DNA of 64,000 nucleotides. It comes from Bacteriovoracaceae bacterium. Its GTDB lineage: Bacteria; Bdellovibrionota; Bacteriovoracia; Bacteriovoracales; Bacteriovoracaceae. Below are positions 49,981-58,421 of this stretch, piece by piece. Location of the stretch: assembly GCA_019752535.1 (NCBI GenBank), contig JAIEMA010000022.1, forward strand, positions 1 through 64,000, read 5' to 3'. The position numbers were made by a program, and so were the translations under genes. The notes under the pieces were generated by a model that ran no database searches, was not told the DNA's origin, and saw only the letters and a program-made list of their open reading frames with translations. The first letter of the stretch is position 1. The number at the start of each line of letters is the position of its first letter.

Positions 49981-52856
49981 GTAAAACTCTCAGTCTCCTT
50001 TTTATTATATCCTCTCTTGCTGCATTCGCTGCTGGAAGTGGCGATGACAAGAGGAGAGATCGCATTCTGGGCATTATCGATGAAGAACTTCAGGAAGTGA
50101 CTCGCCTATCAAAGCAGAGAAACAATAGTGATGCAGAGCTTTTATTGAGGGCCGCCGAGCTTCATCTTGAGAAGGCCCGCCTTCAAAGAGAATCTGAAAA
50201 TGAAAAGTTTCTTGCGATTCCTGCAGAAAAAAGGCGTGAAGAGGACCAAGATAAGTTTTATGCTCAATCTAATAGAAGCTTTAATAATGCGAATCAATAC
50301 GCTCTAGCTGTAACTAAAAAATTTCCGAATTATAAAGACATTGCCGATGTCTATTATATCCTGGCCTTTAATGCACGAGAGCTCAAACAATATGATCAAT
50401 CGCAAAAATATCTCAAGGTCGCAAGCACTAAGGCGCGCAGTGGTTCCGGCACATACTACAAGTCACAGCTAGCCCTTGCTGATTCCTATTACAACAAGCA
50501 GAAGTATTCAAAAGCAATCCCTCTCTATGAATCTTCACTCTCAAAACTAGATGAGACGTGGTGGACAAAAGATGCTTTCAATTTGGCTTGGTGTTATTAC
50601 AGAGAGAGAAAGTACGACAAAGCCATCAACTTAATGAAGGATATTCATAAGAAGTCAGCAAATCAGAAATATATTAATATGCAGTATTTCGTTGAGCGCG
50701 ATCTTGGTATCTTCTATGTAGATGCCAAACGAAATGATGAAGCGATCGCGTGGTATAAATCTCAGGGAATTGATTTCTCTGGGCATTTAATAAAAATAGC
50801 AAAAGTTCTTGTCCCTCAAGGCAAATTCACTCAAGCAGAGCAATTAGTAAATGAAGCCGCACGGATGCAAAAAAATCCACAACAGAGAGCTGAAATTCTT
50901 CTTTTACAGATGGATCTCTTTGACAAGTATGAGAAAGTTGGACCGCATCTCAAAGCTTCTAAAGAGCTAGTCACAATGGCCGAAGCCAAGAGTCTGGATG
51001 AAACACAGCTCAAGGTATTGGATTACCAAGTCGCTAAGAAAGCAGCTGAACTTCAAAAAGCAGCGAGCTCAGAAACCTATAAAAATGTGAAGAAGACAAG
51101 AGAGAAAAGATCCAAGCAAGCGGAGTCATACTTTGATTTGTTGGCACGTCTTAGACCTGGAAAAGTAGCAGAGCCTCTCTTCTTTAAGGGTGAAACAGCT
51201 TTTGCGGCTCAAAATTACGAATTAGCGCTCGCATCTTATCAATCCGCCTATGGTGCTTCTCAAAATGAAGGGAATAAAAAAATAGCCACTCAATCGATGG
51301 AAGGGATGTTGGCCACTCTCGGGCAACCCACTCTAAATGTAGGAGTCGCCGAGAAATACTATATCCCCGTCTATACAGCTTATCTCAAACAAGACTCTAA
51401 ATCAGATCGTTCTAAAGTTATTCGCCAGAAACTCTACAAGGTTTATATTGATAAAAAAGATCTCGTAAATGCTGAAGCTGTACTTAAGGATTATGCCCAG
51501 GTCTATCCCGATGATTTTAAAACTCAGGAATCAATGCTTGCGGGTCTGATGGAAGATGCTCGAAAGAAAAAAGATTTTGAAAGAGTGAAGTCGTTTGTGG
51601 GTCAAATTAATGAAGGAACATATAAGGTCTCTAAAAAGTATGGAGATGCCCTTCGCCAATTAATGACGAAAATTCAAATCGAAGATGCTCAGACTGCGCT
51701 GGATAAAGGTGATAAATTAGGTGCGCTCAAAAATTACATTCGTGTCTACAATAGTGCTGATAGTACTCCTAGGGCCAAATCGAATGCAGCTTACAACCTT
51801 GCAGCACTTTATTATGAAGCTGGCGACTTAAATGAGAGTTATCAATGGTCAGTCGTTGCTTTGAAAGACATGGAAAATAAAGAAGCCAAGCAATTTGCGG
51901 AATCATTTTTAACGATTTCAACCAATCTTTTTTTGCGCCAAAAATTTGCCCAATCAGCTGACTTGAGTCTTAGAATTGTGGCCAAACTTTGTGGTGAAGG
52001 TCTTAATGCAAAAAATACTTCTTTTAAAAATGCTGCTTTCCTATGGCTTGCAGAAGGCGAAGTTTCTAAAGCAGAAGAAGTGCTGGCCCTTGGTCCTCGT
52101 TGCGGCATTGATGAAGTGACGCAAAATGAAGTCAGGATCGAGCTCTCTAAAGAGTATTCACGATTAAAAAGATGGGATAGTTTAGAGAGATCTATTGATC
52201 CAGTCGCCAAGAGTAAAACTCAGGCCCCACAGGCGATTCCATTTCTTGAAAGTCTTCGCCAGTCATATCTCTCGATAGGTGATTCTGGTAAGGCTCAGTC
52301 TATTGGTAACGAAATTGTTTCGATCTATAAAACTGCTAAATCTACAAATCTTGATATACCTGTTGAGGGTCTCGATATCATTGCATTCGGGCTGATGCCA
52401 CGTCTTGAGCATAAATGTAATTTGCTGTCGAAAATGAAATTAGAATTTCCAGAACAAAAATTCAACCAAATGGTTAAACAGAAACTTGCTGGACTTGATT
52501 CCTTAACTGCTGAAGTCAATGATATTCAATCGACAGGTTCAGGTAAGGGAATAGTAAGAGCTTATAAACTGCTTATTAATGCCTATGAAGATTTTGCCGT
52601 AGAACTCAAAGATTTCACTCCGTCTGAAAAACCACCTGAATATATTGAAAGTTTTAAAAAGGCGATGGCCAGTGTTTGGACTCCGATCCTCGGTACAGCT
52701 CAAAAGAGAAGACAGGAAGTGGTGGGCTTAATAGAAAAGAACGTTATTCTTTCAGAAGATAATTTTGAAATGCTTGCCCCTCAAGGCATGAGACCAGCCC
52801 CTTATTATCATTCTTCTGAGACGATGGTGCTCATGGACCGTGGAGGTGTGCAATGA
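49974..52856 (+). CDS. large periplasmic TPR protein (GltD/AgmU or NfsD-like)
   Basis: A protein of 960 residues with a signal peptide (MLSKTLSLLFIISSLAAFAA). At least eight TPR-like helix pairs are spread over residues 100-720, for example YKDIADVYYILAFNARELK, YKSQLALADSYYNKQKYSKA, AFNLAWCYYRERKYDKAINL and AKSNAAYNLAALYYEAGDLN. Large periplasmic TPR proteins of this kind (GltD/AgmU, NfsD) are core parts of the Myxococcus envelope machinery, where they bridge inner and outer membrane. The start overlaps the previous gene, and the stop overlaps the next start by 4 bases (ATGA). Confidence 0.8.
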   Translation: MLSKTLSLLFIISSLAAFAAGSGDDKRRDRILGIIDEELQEVTRLSKQRNNSDAELLLRAAELHLEKARLQRESENEKFLAIPAEKRREEDQDKFYAQSNRSFNNANQYALAVTKKFPNYKDIADVYYILAFNARELKQYDQSQKYLKVASTKARSGSGTYYKSQLALADSYYNKQKYSKAIPLYESSLSKLDETWWTKDAFNLAWCYYRERKYDKAINLMKDIHKKSANQKYINMQYFVERDLGIFYVDAKRNDEAIAWYKSQGIDFSGHLIKIAKVLVPQGKFTQAEQLVNEAARMQKNPQQRAEILLLQMDLFDKYEKVGPHLKASKELVTMAEAKSLDETQLKVLDYQVAKKAAELQKAASSETYKNVKKTREKRSKQAESYFDLLARLRPGKVAEPLFFKGETAFAAQNYELALASYQSAYGASQNEGNKKIATQSMEGMLATLGQPTLNVGVAEKYYIPVYTAYLKQDSKSDRSKVIRQKLYKVYIDKKDLVNAEAVLKDYAQVYPDDFKTQESMLAGLMEDARKKKDFERVKSFVGQINEGTYKVSKKYGDALRQLMTKIQIEDAQTALDKGDKLGALKNYIRVYNSADSTPRAKSNAAYNLAALYYEAGDLNESYQWSVVALKDMENKEAKQFAESFLTISTNLFLRQKFAQSADLSLRIVAKLCGEGLNAKNTSFKNAAFLWLAEGEVSKAEEVLALGPRCGIDEVTQNEVRIELSKEYSRLKRWDSLERSIDPVAKSKTQAPQAIPFLESLRQSYLSIGDSGKAQSIGNEIVSIYKTAKSTNLDIPVEGLDIIAFGLMPRLEHKCNLLSKMKLEFPEQKFNQMVKQKLAGLDSLTAEVNDIQSTGSGKGIVRAYKLLINAYEDFAVELKDFTPSEKPPEYIESFKKAMASVWTPILGTAQKRRQEVVGLIEKNVILSEDNFEMLAPQGMRPAPYYHSSETMVLMDRGGVQ

Positions 52857-53752
52857 AGAGCAGCCTAATCATGTTAATGGTGTTTATTTCTGCTTGTTCT
52901 TCTACTTCGGAGAAGAAAAAAAACATAGATCCGGCTCAATCGGTTTCAGTCAAAACAGCTGACTTCAAAAAAAACAAACCGCTCTCCTACAATGCGAGTG
53001 AGGATTATTATCAAGCTCCTAAGGGTGCCACTCAATCGAATGCACTCTATCAAGAATCAGCGGGCAAATCGAATAATACGGAATTGCAACAAATCACCAA
53101 TGGAAAGGATCAATTGGCATCAATGATGGTCCTCTGTTATAAAAAATCTTTTGCTGAAGCTTTCTCAATCGCAGATCAACTATTTGCCTCTCATGCAAAA
53201 ATTCCCACTTACTGGAATCAAGTGGCGACCTGTCACCTTCTTCAAGGCAATGAGAGGAAAGCGCTCTTGTTCTACAATAAAGCACTGGAAGTGACACCAA
53301 AGTACGTTCCGGCACTTAATAATATTGGTGTGATTTATAATAAAAATTCCCAAGATCAAAAAGCTCAAGTCGCTCTTCAGCGTGCTTTCGAGCAAGGAAA
53401 GTTTGCAAAAACGCCGAGATTTAATCTTGCTAATCTTTTGCTTAATTATGGACTTGGTGAAAAAGCTCTCCGCTTATTTAAAGGTCTCTCAGATGAATCC
53501 CCAGGAGATGCTGAAGTAAGGGCGGGGCTTGCTACAAGTTATGTCTTTCTTTCGCGTTGGGATGAGGCTTGGGAGCAATTTAATGCCATTCCTGATTCTA
53601 AAAGAAAAGAATCGAGAATTGGTTTAAATATGGCGCTAACGGCGCATCAGTTAGGAAAAAGTGAATTAGCGAAAGATATTCTTGGAAGAACCAATGTTGA
53701 GTCTTCTGACAAATCCTATGCGGCAAGTTTGCGCCGAATAATTGGAGAATGA
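52853..53752 (+). CDS. TPR lipoprotein (GltE/AglT or NfsE-like)
   Basis: A protein of 299 residues with lipobox FISAC (Cys15), followed by Ser, which favours outer-membrane sorting. After a disordered linker, TPR repeats occupy residues about 85-290 (IPTYWNQVATCHLLQGNERK; VPALNNIGVIYNKNSQDQKA; TPRFNLANLLLNYGLGEKAL; RIGLNMALTAHQLGKSELAK). A TPR lipoprotein at this place corresponds to GltE/AglT or NfsE. It is coupled to the large TPR gene by a 4-base overlap and is followed after one base by the small periplasmic gene. Confidence 0.8.
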   Translation: MKSSLIMLMVFISACSSTSEKKKNIDPAQSVSVKTADFKKNKPLSYNASEDYYQAPKGATQSNALYQESAGKSNNTELQQITNGKDQLASMMVLCYKKSFAEAFSIADQLFASHAKIPTYWNQVATCHLLQGNERKALLFYNKALEVTPKYVPALNNIGVIYNKNSQDQKAQVALQRAFEQGKFAKTPRFNLANLLLNYGLGEKALRLFKGLSDESPGDAEVRAGLATSYVFLSRWDEAWEQFNAIPDSKRKESRIGLNMALTAHQLGKSELAKDILGRTNVESSDKSYAASLRRIIGE

Positions 53753-53753
53753 G

Positions 53754-54005
53754 ATGAAATACTTTTTGTTTTTATCATTCATGTTTTCATTCAACTCTTT
53801 TGCGGCAAAGCCAGCGAAGAAAGTTGTTTATGAATATAAAAAGTATGAAAAGTTTGATTTTGAAGAGATTGGCGTAGAGGGACAATCTGGCGCACCGGGA
53901 GATCTCTCGGTTGCTCCAACGCCCAAGAAAGACTATGCGAATCGATTACCAGAAAGAAAAGATTTTTTAAATCAGATGCGTAAAGCTGCAAGCGGTATTC
54001 GCTAA
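53754..54005 (+). CDS. small periplasmic protein of Glt/Agl-like cluster
   Basis: A protein of 83 residues with a signal peptide (MKYFLFLSFMFSFNSFA). The mature part is about 66 residues with a charged stretch YEYKKYEKFDFEEIGVEGQ, then APGDLSVAPTP and a basic helix RKDFLNQMRKAASGIR. The FDFE..x..EG pattern recalls short proteins found with AglRQS/ExbD-type motors (possibly GltF or CglF-like), but I am not certain. ATG 53754 has GGAG 6 bases upstream. Position between the TPR lipoprotein and the FHA protein indicates a part of the same complex. Confidence 0.72.
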   Translation: MKYFLFLSFMFSFNSFAAKPAKKVVYEYKKYEKFDFEEIGVEGQSGAPGDLSVAPTPKKDYANRLPERKDFLNQMRKAASGIR

Positions 54006-54019
54006 GAAAAGGATATATT

Positions 54020-56050
54020 GTGGAAACACAAAAGCAGAAGAGCCAATTACTTTATAGAATCAAATCCAAGGATCAACGAATCAAAGTTGATGGAGATGTG
54101 GTTTCTAAAGGAAGACTTTTAATTGGAAGATCAGAATCCTGTGATGTGATTATAGACAGTGATTCGATCTCAGCTATTCATGCAGTCCTTGAAGTGAATG
54201 GGGATAGCGCCAAAATTTATGACATGAATTCGACCAATGGCACCTGGATTGGCGGAAAGAAAATTGTGGTGGGTGATTTAGGCCCCGGAGATACGTTCTC
54301 TCTTGCAGATATAGATCTCTCCTTTATTGCATATCGCCCCGAGGAGAATTTGCCACCAGTTCTCGATTCTCTTGAGCCACAATTTGGTTCAGCATCTACT
54401 AAATCAGCACCTGAATTGCCGGCCTTGCCAGAGACGAAGAAGCTACCTGATGCGCCTGAAGTCGCAGCGACTGATATGCCTTATGTCGTCTTTCCCTTGG
54501 CCCGTGATCCTAAGGCTGAGCAAAGTGAGTATATCTTTGAGGATTCTGCTGAAATTTATCCTATTTTTAAATACGACACGACTCGACAAGCGGTTGAGAT
54601 CATCATTCTCTTCCAGGATCGAGTTTACAGTGTCGACTATTTACCTGATACAGACGGAACTTACTTCATGTCTGGATTCAAGCCTAATGTCACAGATCTC
54701 GAGTTCCCCTATTTAGGTAAAACAGAGAGAGTCCCGTTTGTTGAAATAGTTGGCGGAAAAGTTTCCGTTCACAAAATGCCTGGCTATGAGGTTCTTCATT
54801 TAAGTGAGCATCAGTCCAAAGCTGTGAATCAGGGAATTGGTACTGTGGAGCTAAGAGCTCAAGACATCATGAGGCAGCAGAAGGGTGATCTTCAGATTTT
54901 CGTCAGACAAGTGGATGCTCCTCCAAAAATTGCAACGGCCCCACTGTTTAGGCGTGATCCTGTTTTAAGACGCCTGATGATGCTCTTTTTAATGTTTACG
55001 TTCGCATTCAGTATTGGAATTCAATTTATTCAAAGAAACGAAGAAGAAAAAGAAGAAGAGAAGAAAGAGTTGGCACCCGAGCGAGTGGCCACCATTTTAT
55101 ATAAGCAAAAACTAGTCGTTTCGAAAGAGAAGGCTGTCGTTAAAACAGAAGAAGCTCCTAAAAAAATACAGACGGCACCTCCAACTCCAAAGCCAATTGA
55201 GAAACCTGAGCCACAAAAGCCTCAAGAGAAGCCTGTTGTAAAAAATAGCACTCAAGACAACAAAAAAACTCAGGGTAGTAAGACGGCTACAGAGACCAGA
55301 CCCGTAAGAAAAGGCAATCCAAGTTCAAAGGTGACTGCAGAAGCTCGTTCGGGCGGTCCAGCGTCTGGCCCTCCTAAAGCTCAAATCACTGTGGGAAGTA
55401 GTAAGTCTGCCTTTCCTGGAATAAAGCAGTCGGGCCCAGTAGAAGTCTACAAGAGTGCCGATTTCTCAAGCAGTGTGAACACTCTTTTAGCAAAAGGTGG
55501 AACTCTCTCAAATGTTCAGGGGGTTAAATCAGCAGCTGGATCTGGTGGAAGTAATCCATTTGGTGAAGGTGTCGCCACTGGAGTTGGCTCAGGCTCTGGT
55601 GTTCAAACCGCAACAGTGAATAACAGCATGGGATCTCTTACGGGTGTGGCCAATGGTGTGATTGGTTCAACATCAAAGGGTGCTGAAGGTTTATCAAATA
55701 AAACGACAGTCTTCACGGCCGGTATTCCAGCTGAGACTGTGGTTCTCGGTTCTATGGATCCTGATATCATCCGCAGAATTTTAATGGATAATCTTCCAAA
55801 GTTTAGATTTTGTTATCAGTCTGAACTCGAGCGTGTGGGATCAGAGGTTCAAGGTGTGATTAAACTGAATTTTGTAATCGGAGCTTCTGGTCACGTTTCA
55901 CAAGCAGGAGTGGATAACAGCAGTAATCTTCCTGGCCAAGTGAAAAGATGTGTCGTGGATGTTCTTAGAGGGATTCAATTCCCAGAACCATTAGGCGGCG
56001 GAACTGTCGAAGTGAAGCAGCCAATGAATTTCTATCCAAAGAGAATCTAG
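54020..56050 (+). CDS. FHA-TM-AgmX/PglI_C protein (GltG-like)
   Basis: A protein of 676 residues. An N-terminal cytoplasmic FHA domain (about 28-105; GRSES, SAIHAVLEV, NSTNGTWIGG) should bind phosphothreonine. One membrane segment (about 318-338) follows. Next comes a Lys/Pro/Glu-rich periplasmic linker (345-430), a Gly/Ser-rich region, and a C-terminal AgmX/PglI_C (TonB-like) domain (about 575-676; LPKFRFCYQSELER, VQGVIKLNFVIGASGHVSQA). This is the layout of GltG/NfsG, which links the motor to periplasmic parts. GTG 54020 follows AAGGA. It ends at a terminator shared with the converging motor genes. Confidence 0.88.
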   Translation: METQKQKSQLLYRIKSKDQRIKVDGDVVSKGRLLIGRSESCDVIIDSDSISAIHAVLEVNGDSAKIYDMNSTNGTWIGGKKIVVGDLGPGDTFSLADIDLSFIAYRPEENLPPVLDSLEPQFGSASTKSAPELPALPETKKLPDAPEVAATDMPYVVFPLARDPKAEQSEYIFEDSAEIYPIFKYDTTRQAVEIIILFQDRVYSVDYLPDTDGTYFMSGFKPNVTDLEFPYLGKTERVPFVEIVGGKVSVHKMPGYEVLHLSEHQSKAVNQGIGTVELRAQDIMRQQKGDLQIFVRQVDAPPKIATAPLFRRDPVLRRLMMLFLMFTFAFSIGIQFIQRNEEEKEEEKKELAPERVATILYKQKLVVSKEKAVVKTEEAPKKIQTAPPTPKPIEKPEPQKPQEKPVVKNSTQDNKKTQGSKTATETRPVRKGNPSSKVTAEARSGGPASGPPKAQITVGSSKSAFPGIKQSGPVEVYKSADFSSSVNTLLAKGGTLSNVQGVKSAAGSGGSNPFGEGVATGVGSGSGVQTATVNNSMGSLTGVANGVIGSTSKGAEGLSNKTTVFTAGIPAETVVLGSMDPDIIRRILMDNLPKFRFCYQSELERVGSEVQGVIKLNFVIGASGHVSQAGVDNSSNLPGQVKRCVVDVLRGIQFPEPLGGGTVEVKQPMNFYPKRI

Positions 56051-56146
56051 TTCATAATGGGCACACATAAAGGTGTGCCTATTTCTTTCTTTTGATTGTG
56101 TGTGATGAGATTAAGATTGATTTGAAAGCGAGTAAATCTAAAAATC

Positions 56147-56170
56147 AAAGGGGCTCAGTGGCCCCTTTTT
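56147..56170. terminator. intrinsic terminator between converging Glt-like and AglRQS-like genes
   Basis: AAAGGGGC (56147-56154) pairs with GCCCCTTT (56161-56168) over a 6-base loop and runs into a T-stretch on the + strand. The A-stretch on the left makes weaker use on the - strand possible. It overlaps the stop of the minus-strand ExbD gene. Confidence 0.88.
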
Positions 56171-56685
56171 TATTGCTCTAAATTTCTGACGACAAATTTA
56201 TATTCTTTAAATCCGGCTTCAGCACAGGTAAACATAATCTTTCTGATATAGGAGTATTTTAAACTCTTATCTAGGACAAGATTAGCAATTCCGGAGAATT
56301 TCACAGCATCGGGAGAGATCTTTTCAGTCTGCTTGATAGATTCCTTGATGCTTACGAGTTCATTAAAGAGACTTACGATTCTTCTACCATCCATATCGTA
56401 CATCTTGTCTGGCATCGTTTCACTGTTAAGTACTTCTTTGTTCTCGACCCAGATTTTATCCGCTGAAACTTGAATACTCACCCCGTTAGTATTTACGCTC
56501 TGTGAGTGGGAGTCCGGTAGAGAGATCCCGGCAGGAACGTGAATTCGTACACCGGTTGCGTCGAAATTGTTGATCAAAAATGCCAGAAGGATCGTGAGGA
56601 TATCTAGAAGTGATGTAACATCGACTTCAAGCACACTCGGCTTTCTTCTTCTGCTCATGAATCTAGCGCTTCCACGACGAGACAT
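56170..56685 (-). CDS. ExbD/TolR-like protein (AglS-like)
   Basis: A protein of 171 residues. A basic cytoplasmic tail (MSRRGSARFMSRRRKPS) leads to one membrane helix with the proton-path Asp (VDVTSLLDILTILLAFLINN; Asp28), and then a periplasmic domain. ExbD/TolR proteins use the proton gradient with a TolQ-type partner. It is the third gene of the motor set, 2 bases after the other ExbD-like gene. The order TolQ-like, ExbD, ExbD equals aglR, aglQ, aglS. Confidence 0.88.
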   Translation of the reverse strand: MSRRGSARFMSRRRKPSVLEVDVTSLLDILTILLAFLINNFDATGVRIHVPAGISLPDSHSQSVNTNGVSIQVSADKIWVENKEVLNSETMPDKMYDMDGRRIVSLFNELVSIKESIKQTEKISPDAVKFSGIANLVLDKSLKYSYIRKIMFTCAEAGFKEYKFVVRNLEQ

Positions 56686-56687
56686 AA

Positions 56688-57221
56688 TTAACTCATTAAG
56701 TTAGAGAAAACGATTTTTGAAAACAAAGTCGGAATCTTTTCATCAAGACCTTCTTTGGTTTTTCTAAAAATAGCGTCATCAGTTTTTTCTAATAAACGAA
56801 CTGTATCCATCACACGGATTAGTTCCTCATATCCAATTTCCCATTCAGGAGAGAATATAATGCTCTCTTCTGAGGATTTTGTTTTCTTGAATTCAACCAG
56901 CTTGGCATGCAAGTTGGCTAAATCGTATTTTCCATCACCCAAACGTTGGAATTTCGCCACAAGTTGTGGAGTTGTCCCTCTCATCAATTCAATCTCGTTC
57001 TCTTTGATAATTAACTGAAGGGCCAATGGATTCTTATCTTGAGGAGGTGGATCGTTTTCTGAAACGATCGGCACATCCGATCCGATTTCCATGATCTTGA
57101 TAAAGTTAGCCGACATAAGAAGAAAGAAAATAAAGATGAATACCGCATCCATAATGGGCGTTAAATTCAGCTTTTGCTCGGGCTTCCTGCGACGGCGCGC
57201 TGTGGGTACACGAATCATCAA
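56688..57221 (-). CDS. ExbD/TolR-like protein (AglQ-like)
   Basis: A protein of 177 residues. A basic tail (RVPTARRRRKPEQK) precedes a membrane helix with the conserved Asp (LNLTPIMDAVFIFIFFLLM; Asp25). The periplasmic domain is about 125 residues long. It lies 6 bases after the TolQ-like gene and 2 before the second ExbD. Two different ExbD-like partners for one TolQ-like channel is the arrangement of the AglRQS motor that powers gliding in Myxococcus. Confidence 0.88.
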   Translation of the reverse strand: MMIRVPTARRRRKPEQKLNLTPIMDAVFIFIFFLLMSANFIKIMEIGSDVPIVSENDPPPQDKNPLALQLIIKENEIELMRGTTPQLVAKFQRLGDGKYDLANLHAKLVEFKKTKSSEESIIFSPEWEIGYEELIRVMDTVRLLEKTDDAIFRKTKEGLDEKIPTLFSKIVFSNLMS

Positions 57222-57227
57222 TGATCC

Positions 57228-57860
57228 TTAGTCAGCTTTTTTTGTTCCGAGTAAGTCAGAGAGCTTCACGGAAAACTCATCAATTTCACCCACGATCTTT
57301 TCTGCTTTGGCAGCTAAGAAAGCGTGGAAAACCATAATGACAATCGCAGAAGCAAGACCTAAGGCAGTTGTATACATTGCAACAGCTAGACCAGATGAAA
57401 GAATTTCTGCTTTCTGAGTGGGATCAGCAGCTGCTAAACCTGCGAATGATTGAATCAAACCTTGAATTGTTCCAAGAAGTCCAAAGAGGGTAGAAAGGTT
57501 TGCGCAAAGAGAAAGATAAGGAAGTCGTTGCTCAAGCTTTGGAATCACTTCAAGTGCAGTGGCATCGATTGCATTTTGAATTTGTTCAGGTGATTGATTG
57601 GCCCTCTTGAGACCACTTTTTAATACTCTCGGAAGAGCTCCATTCGATCCTGAGCAAACTCTAATGGCGCCCTGTATATCGTTAGAAAGGATGTAGCGTT
57701 GCAATTCATTCATGAACGATGGGCCATCTATGTCCATCGAGCTGAGTTTTTTTGCACGTTCCACAAGTACTGCGCACGCAATGGCGAATACTCCGAGAAT
57801 GACGTACATAAAAAATCCGCCACCTACAATAAAATCAATGCCGCTTTGAATGAATGACAT
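57228..57860 (-). CDS. MotA/TolQ/ExbB-like proton channel (AglR-like)
   Basis: A protein of 210 residues with three membrane segments: GGFFMYVILGVFAIACAVLV near the N-terminus, and two in the second half (YLSLCANLSTLFGLLGTIQG and SSGLAVAMYTTALGLASAIV) holding the TolQ motifs LFGLLGTIQGL and AVAMYTTALGL. With the two ExbD-like proteins it should form a proton-driven motor. ATG 57860 follows AAGGGG at 8 bases. It is the first gene of the three, with its own promoter probably in the 124-base gap after the hairpin at 57945. Confidence 0.9.
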   Translation of the reverse strand: MSFIQSGIDFIVGGGFFMYVILGVFAIACAVLVERAKKLSSMDIDGPSFMNELQRYILSNDIQGAIRVCSGSNGALPRVLKSGLKRANQSPEQIQNAIDATALEVIPKLEQRLPYLSLCANLSTLFGLLGTIQGLIQSFAGLAAADPTQKAEILSSGLAVAMYTTALGLASAIVIMVFHAFLAAKAEKIVGEIDEFSVKLSDLLGTKKAD

Positions 57861-57944
57861 ATTTCGATCCCCTTCCATGGAAAGATAAAATGCTTAGTAT
57901 CTTATGATTATTATAGCGGCTCCTGCTCAGGAACCAAGAGATAA

Positions 57945-57977
57945 GTGAAGTGATCAAATCTTAGGTGACCACTTCAC
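57945..57977. terminator. hairpin after small exported-protein gene
   Basis: GTGAAGTGATCA (57945-57956) and TGACCACTTCAC (57966-57977) pair with one mismatch over a 9-base loop, 7 bases after the stop of the minus-strand gene at 57985. On the minus strand the right side continues TTATCTCTT, a poor T-run, so it is a weak terminator or an operator for the TolQ-like gene. Confidence 0.5.
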
Positions 57978-57984
57978 TCGAGAA

Positions 57985-58410
57985 TTAGAAATTACAGCGA
58001 ACGAGTTTTGCCCCGACAGGAAATTCCGCAGACGTGATGCGACCTTTTTCATTGATCATTAAAGTGGACCTACTATTGTCCTCGGACACATATTTGAAAT
58101 CATCGACTTGAGTGCCCTCGGCAGTTTTGTGTAGGTTAGTAAATCTCACTGAATTACTCTGATCAATTTTGACCGTTCTATCACTATTTGATCCAGAAAC
58201 CTCGATTTTAGTCCAAACACGATAAGCCGGATTACCAAAACTATCCTCAGTCATAGTGTTTTTCACTTCATCAACTTTAACTGAACATTTTGCCTCAATT
58301 CCATTGATGATAATTTTTGTTTTCGCTGTTCCCTTAAGCATCATGGTGCCTTGGATTTCATTGGCAAAACAAAGCACGGGAGTAAAAGCTAAGATTAATA
58401 AATACTTCAT
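57985..58410 (-). CDS. small exported protein of unknown function
   Basis: A protein of 141 residues with a signal peptide (MKYLLILAFTPVLCFA). The mature chain is beta-rich, with a single short turn-rich domain (GTAKTKIIINGIEAKCSVKV; YRVWTKIEVSGSN) and two cysteines (AKCSVK, LVRCNF) that may form one disulfide. No family was recognised. It starts 11 bases after the protein-glutaminase-like gene on the same strand and may be its partner, for example an inhibitor or binding protein. That is only an inference from position. Confidence 0.75.
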   Translation of the reverse strand: MKYLLILAFTPVLCFANEIQGTMMLKGTAKTKIIINGIEAKCSVKVDEVKNTMTEDSFGNPAYRVWTKIEVSGSNSDRTVKIDQSNSVRFTNLHKTAEGTQVDDFKYVSEDNSRSTLMINEKGRITSAEFPVGAKLVRCNF

Positions 58411-58421
58411 AAAAATCCTTA

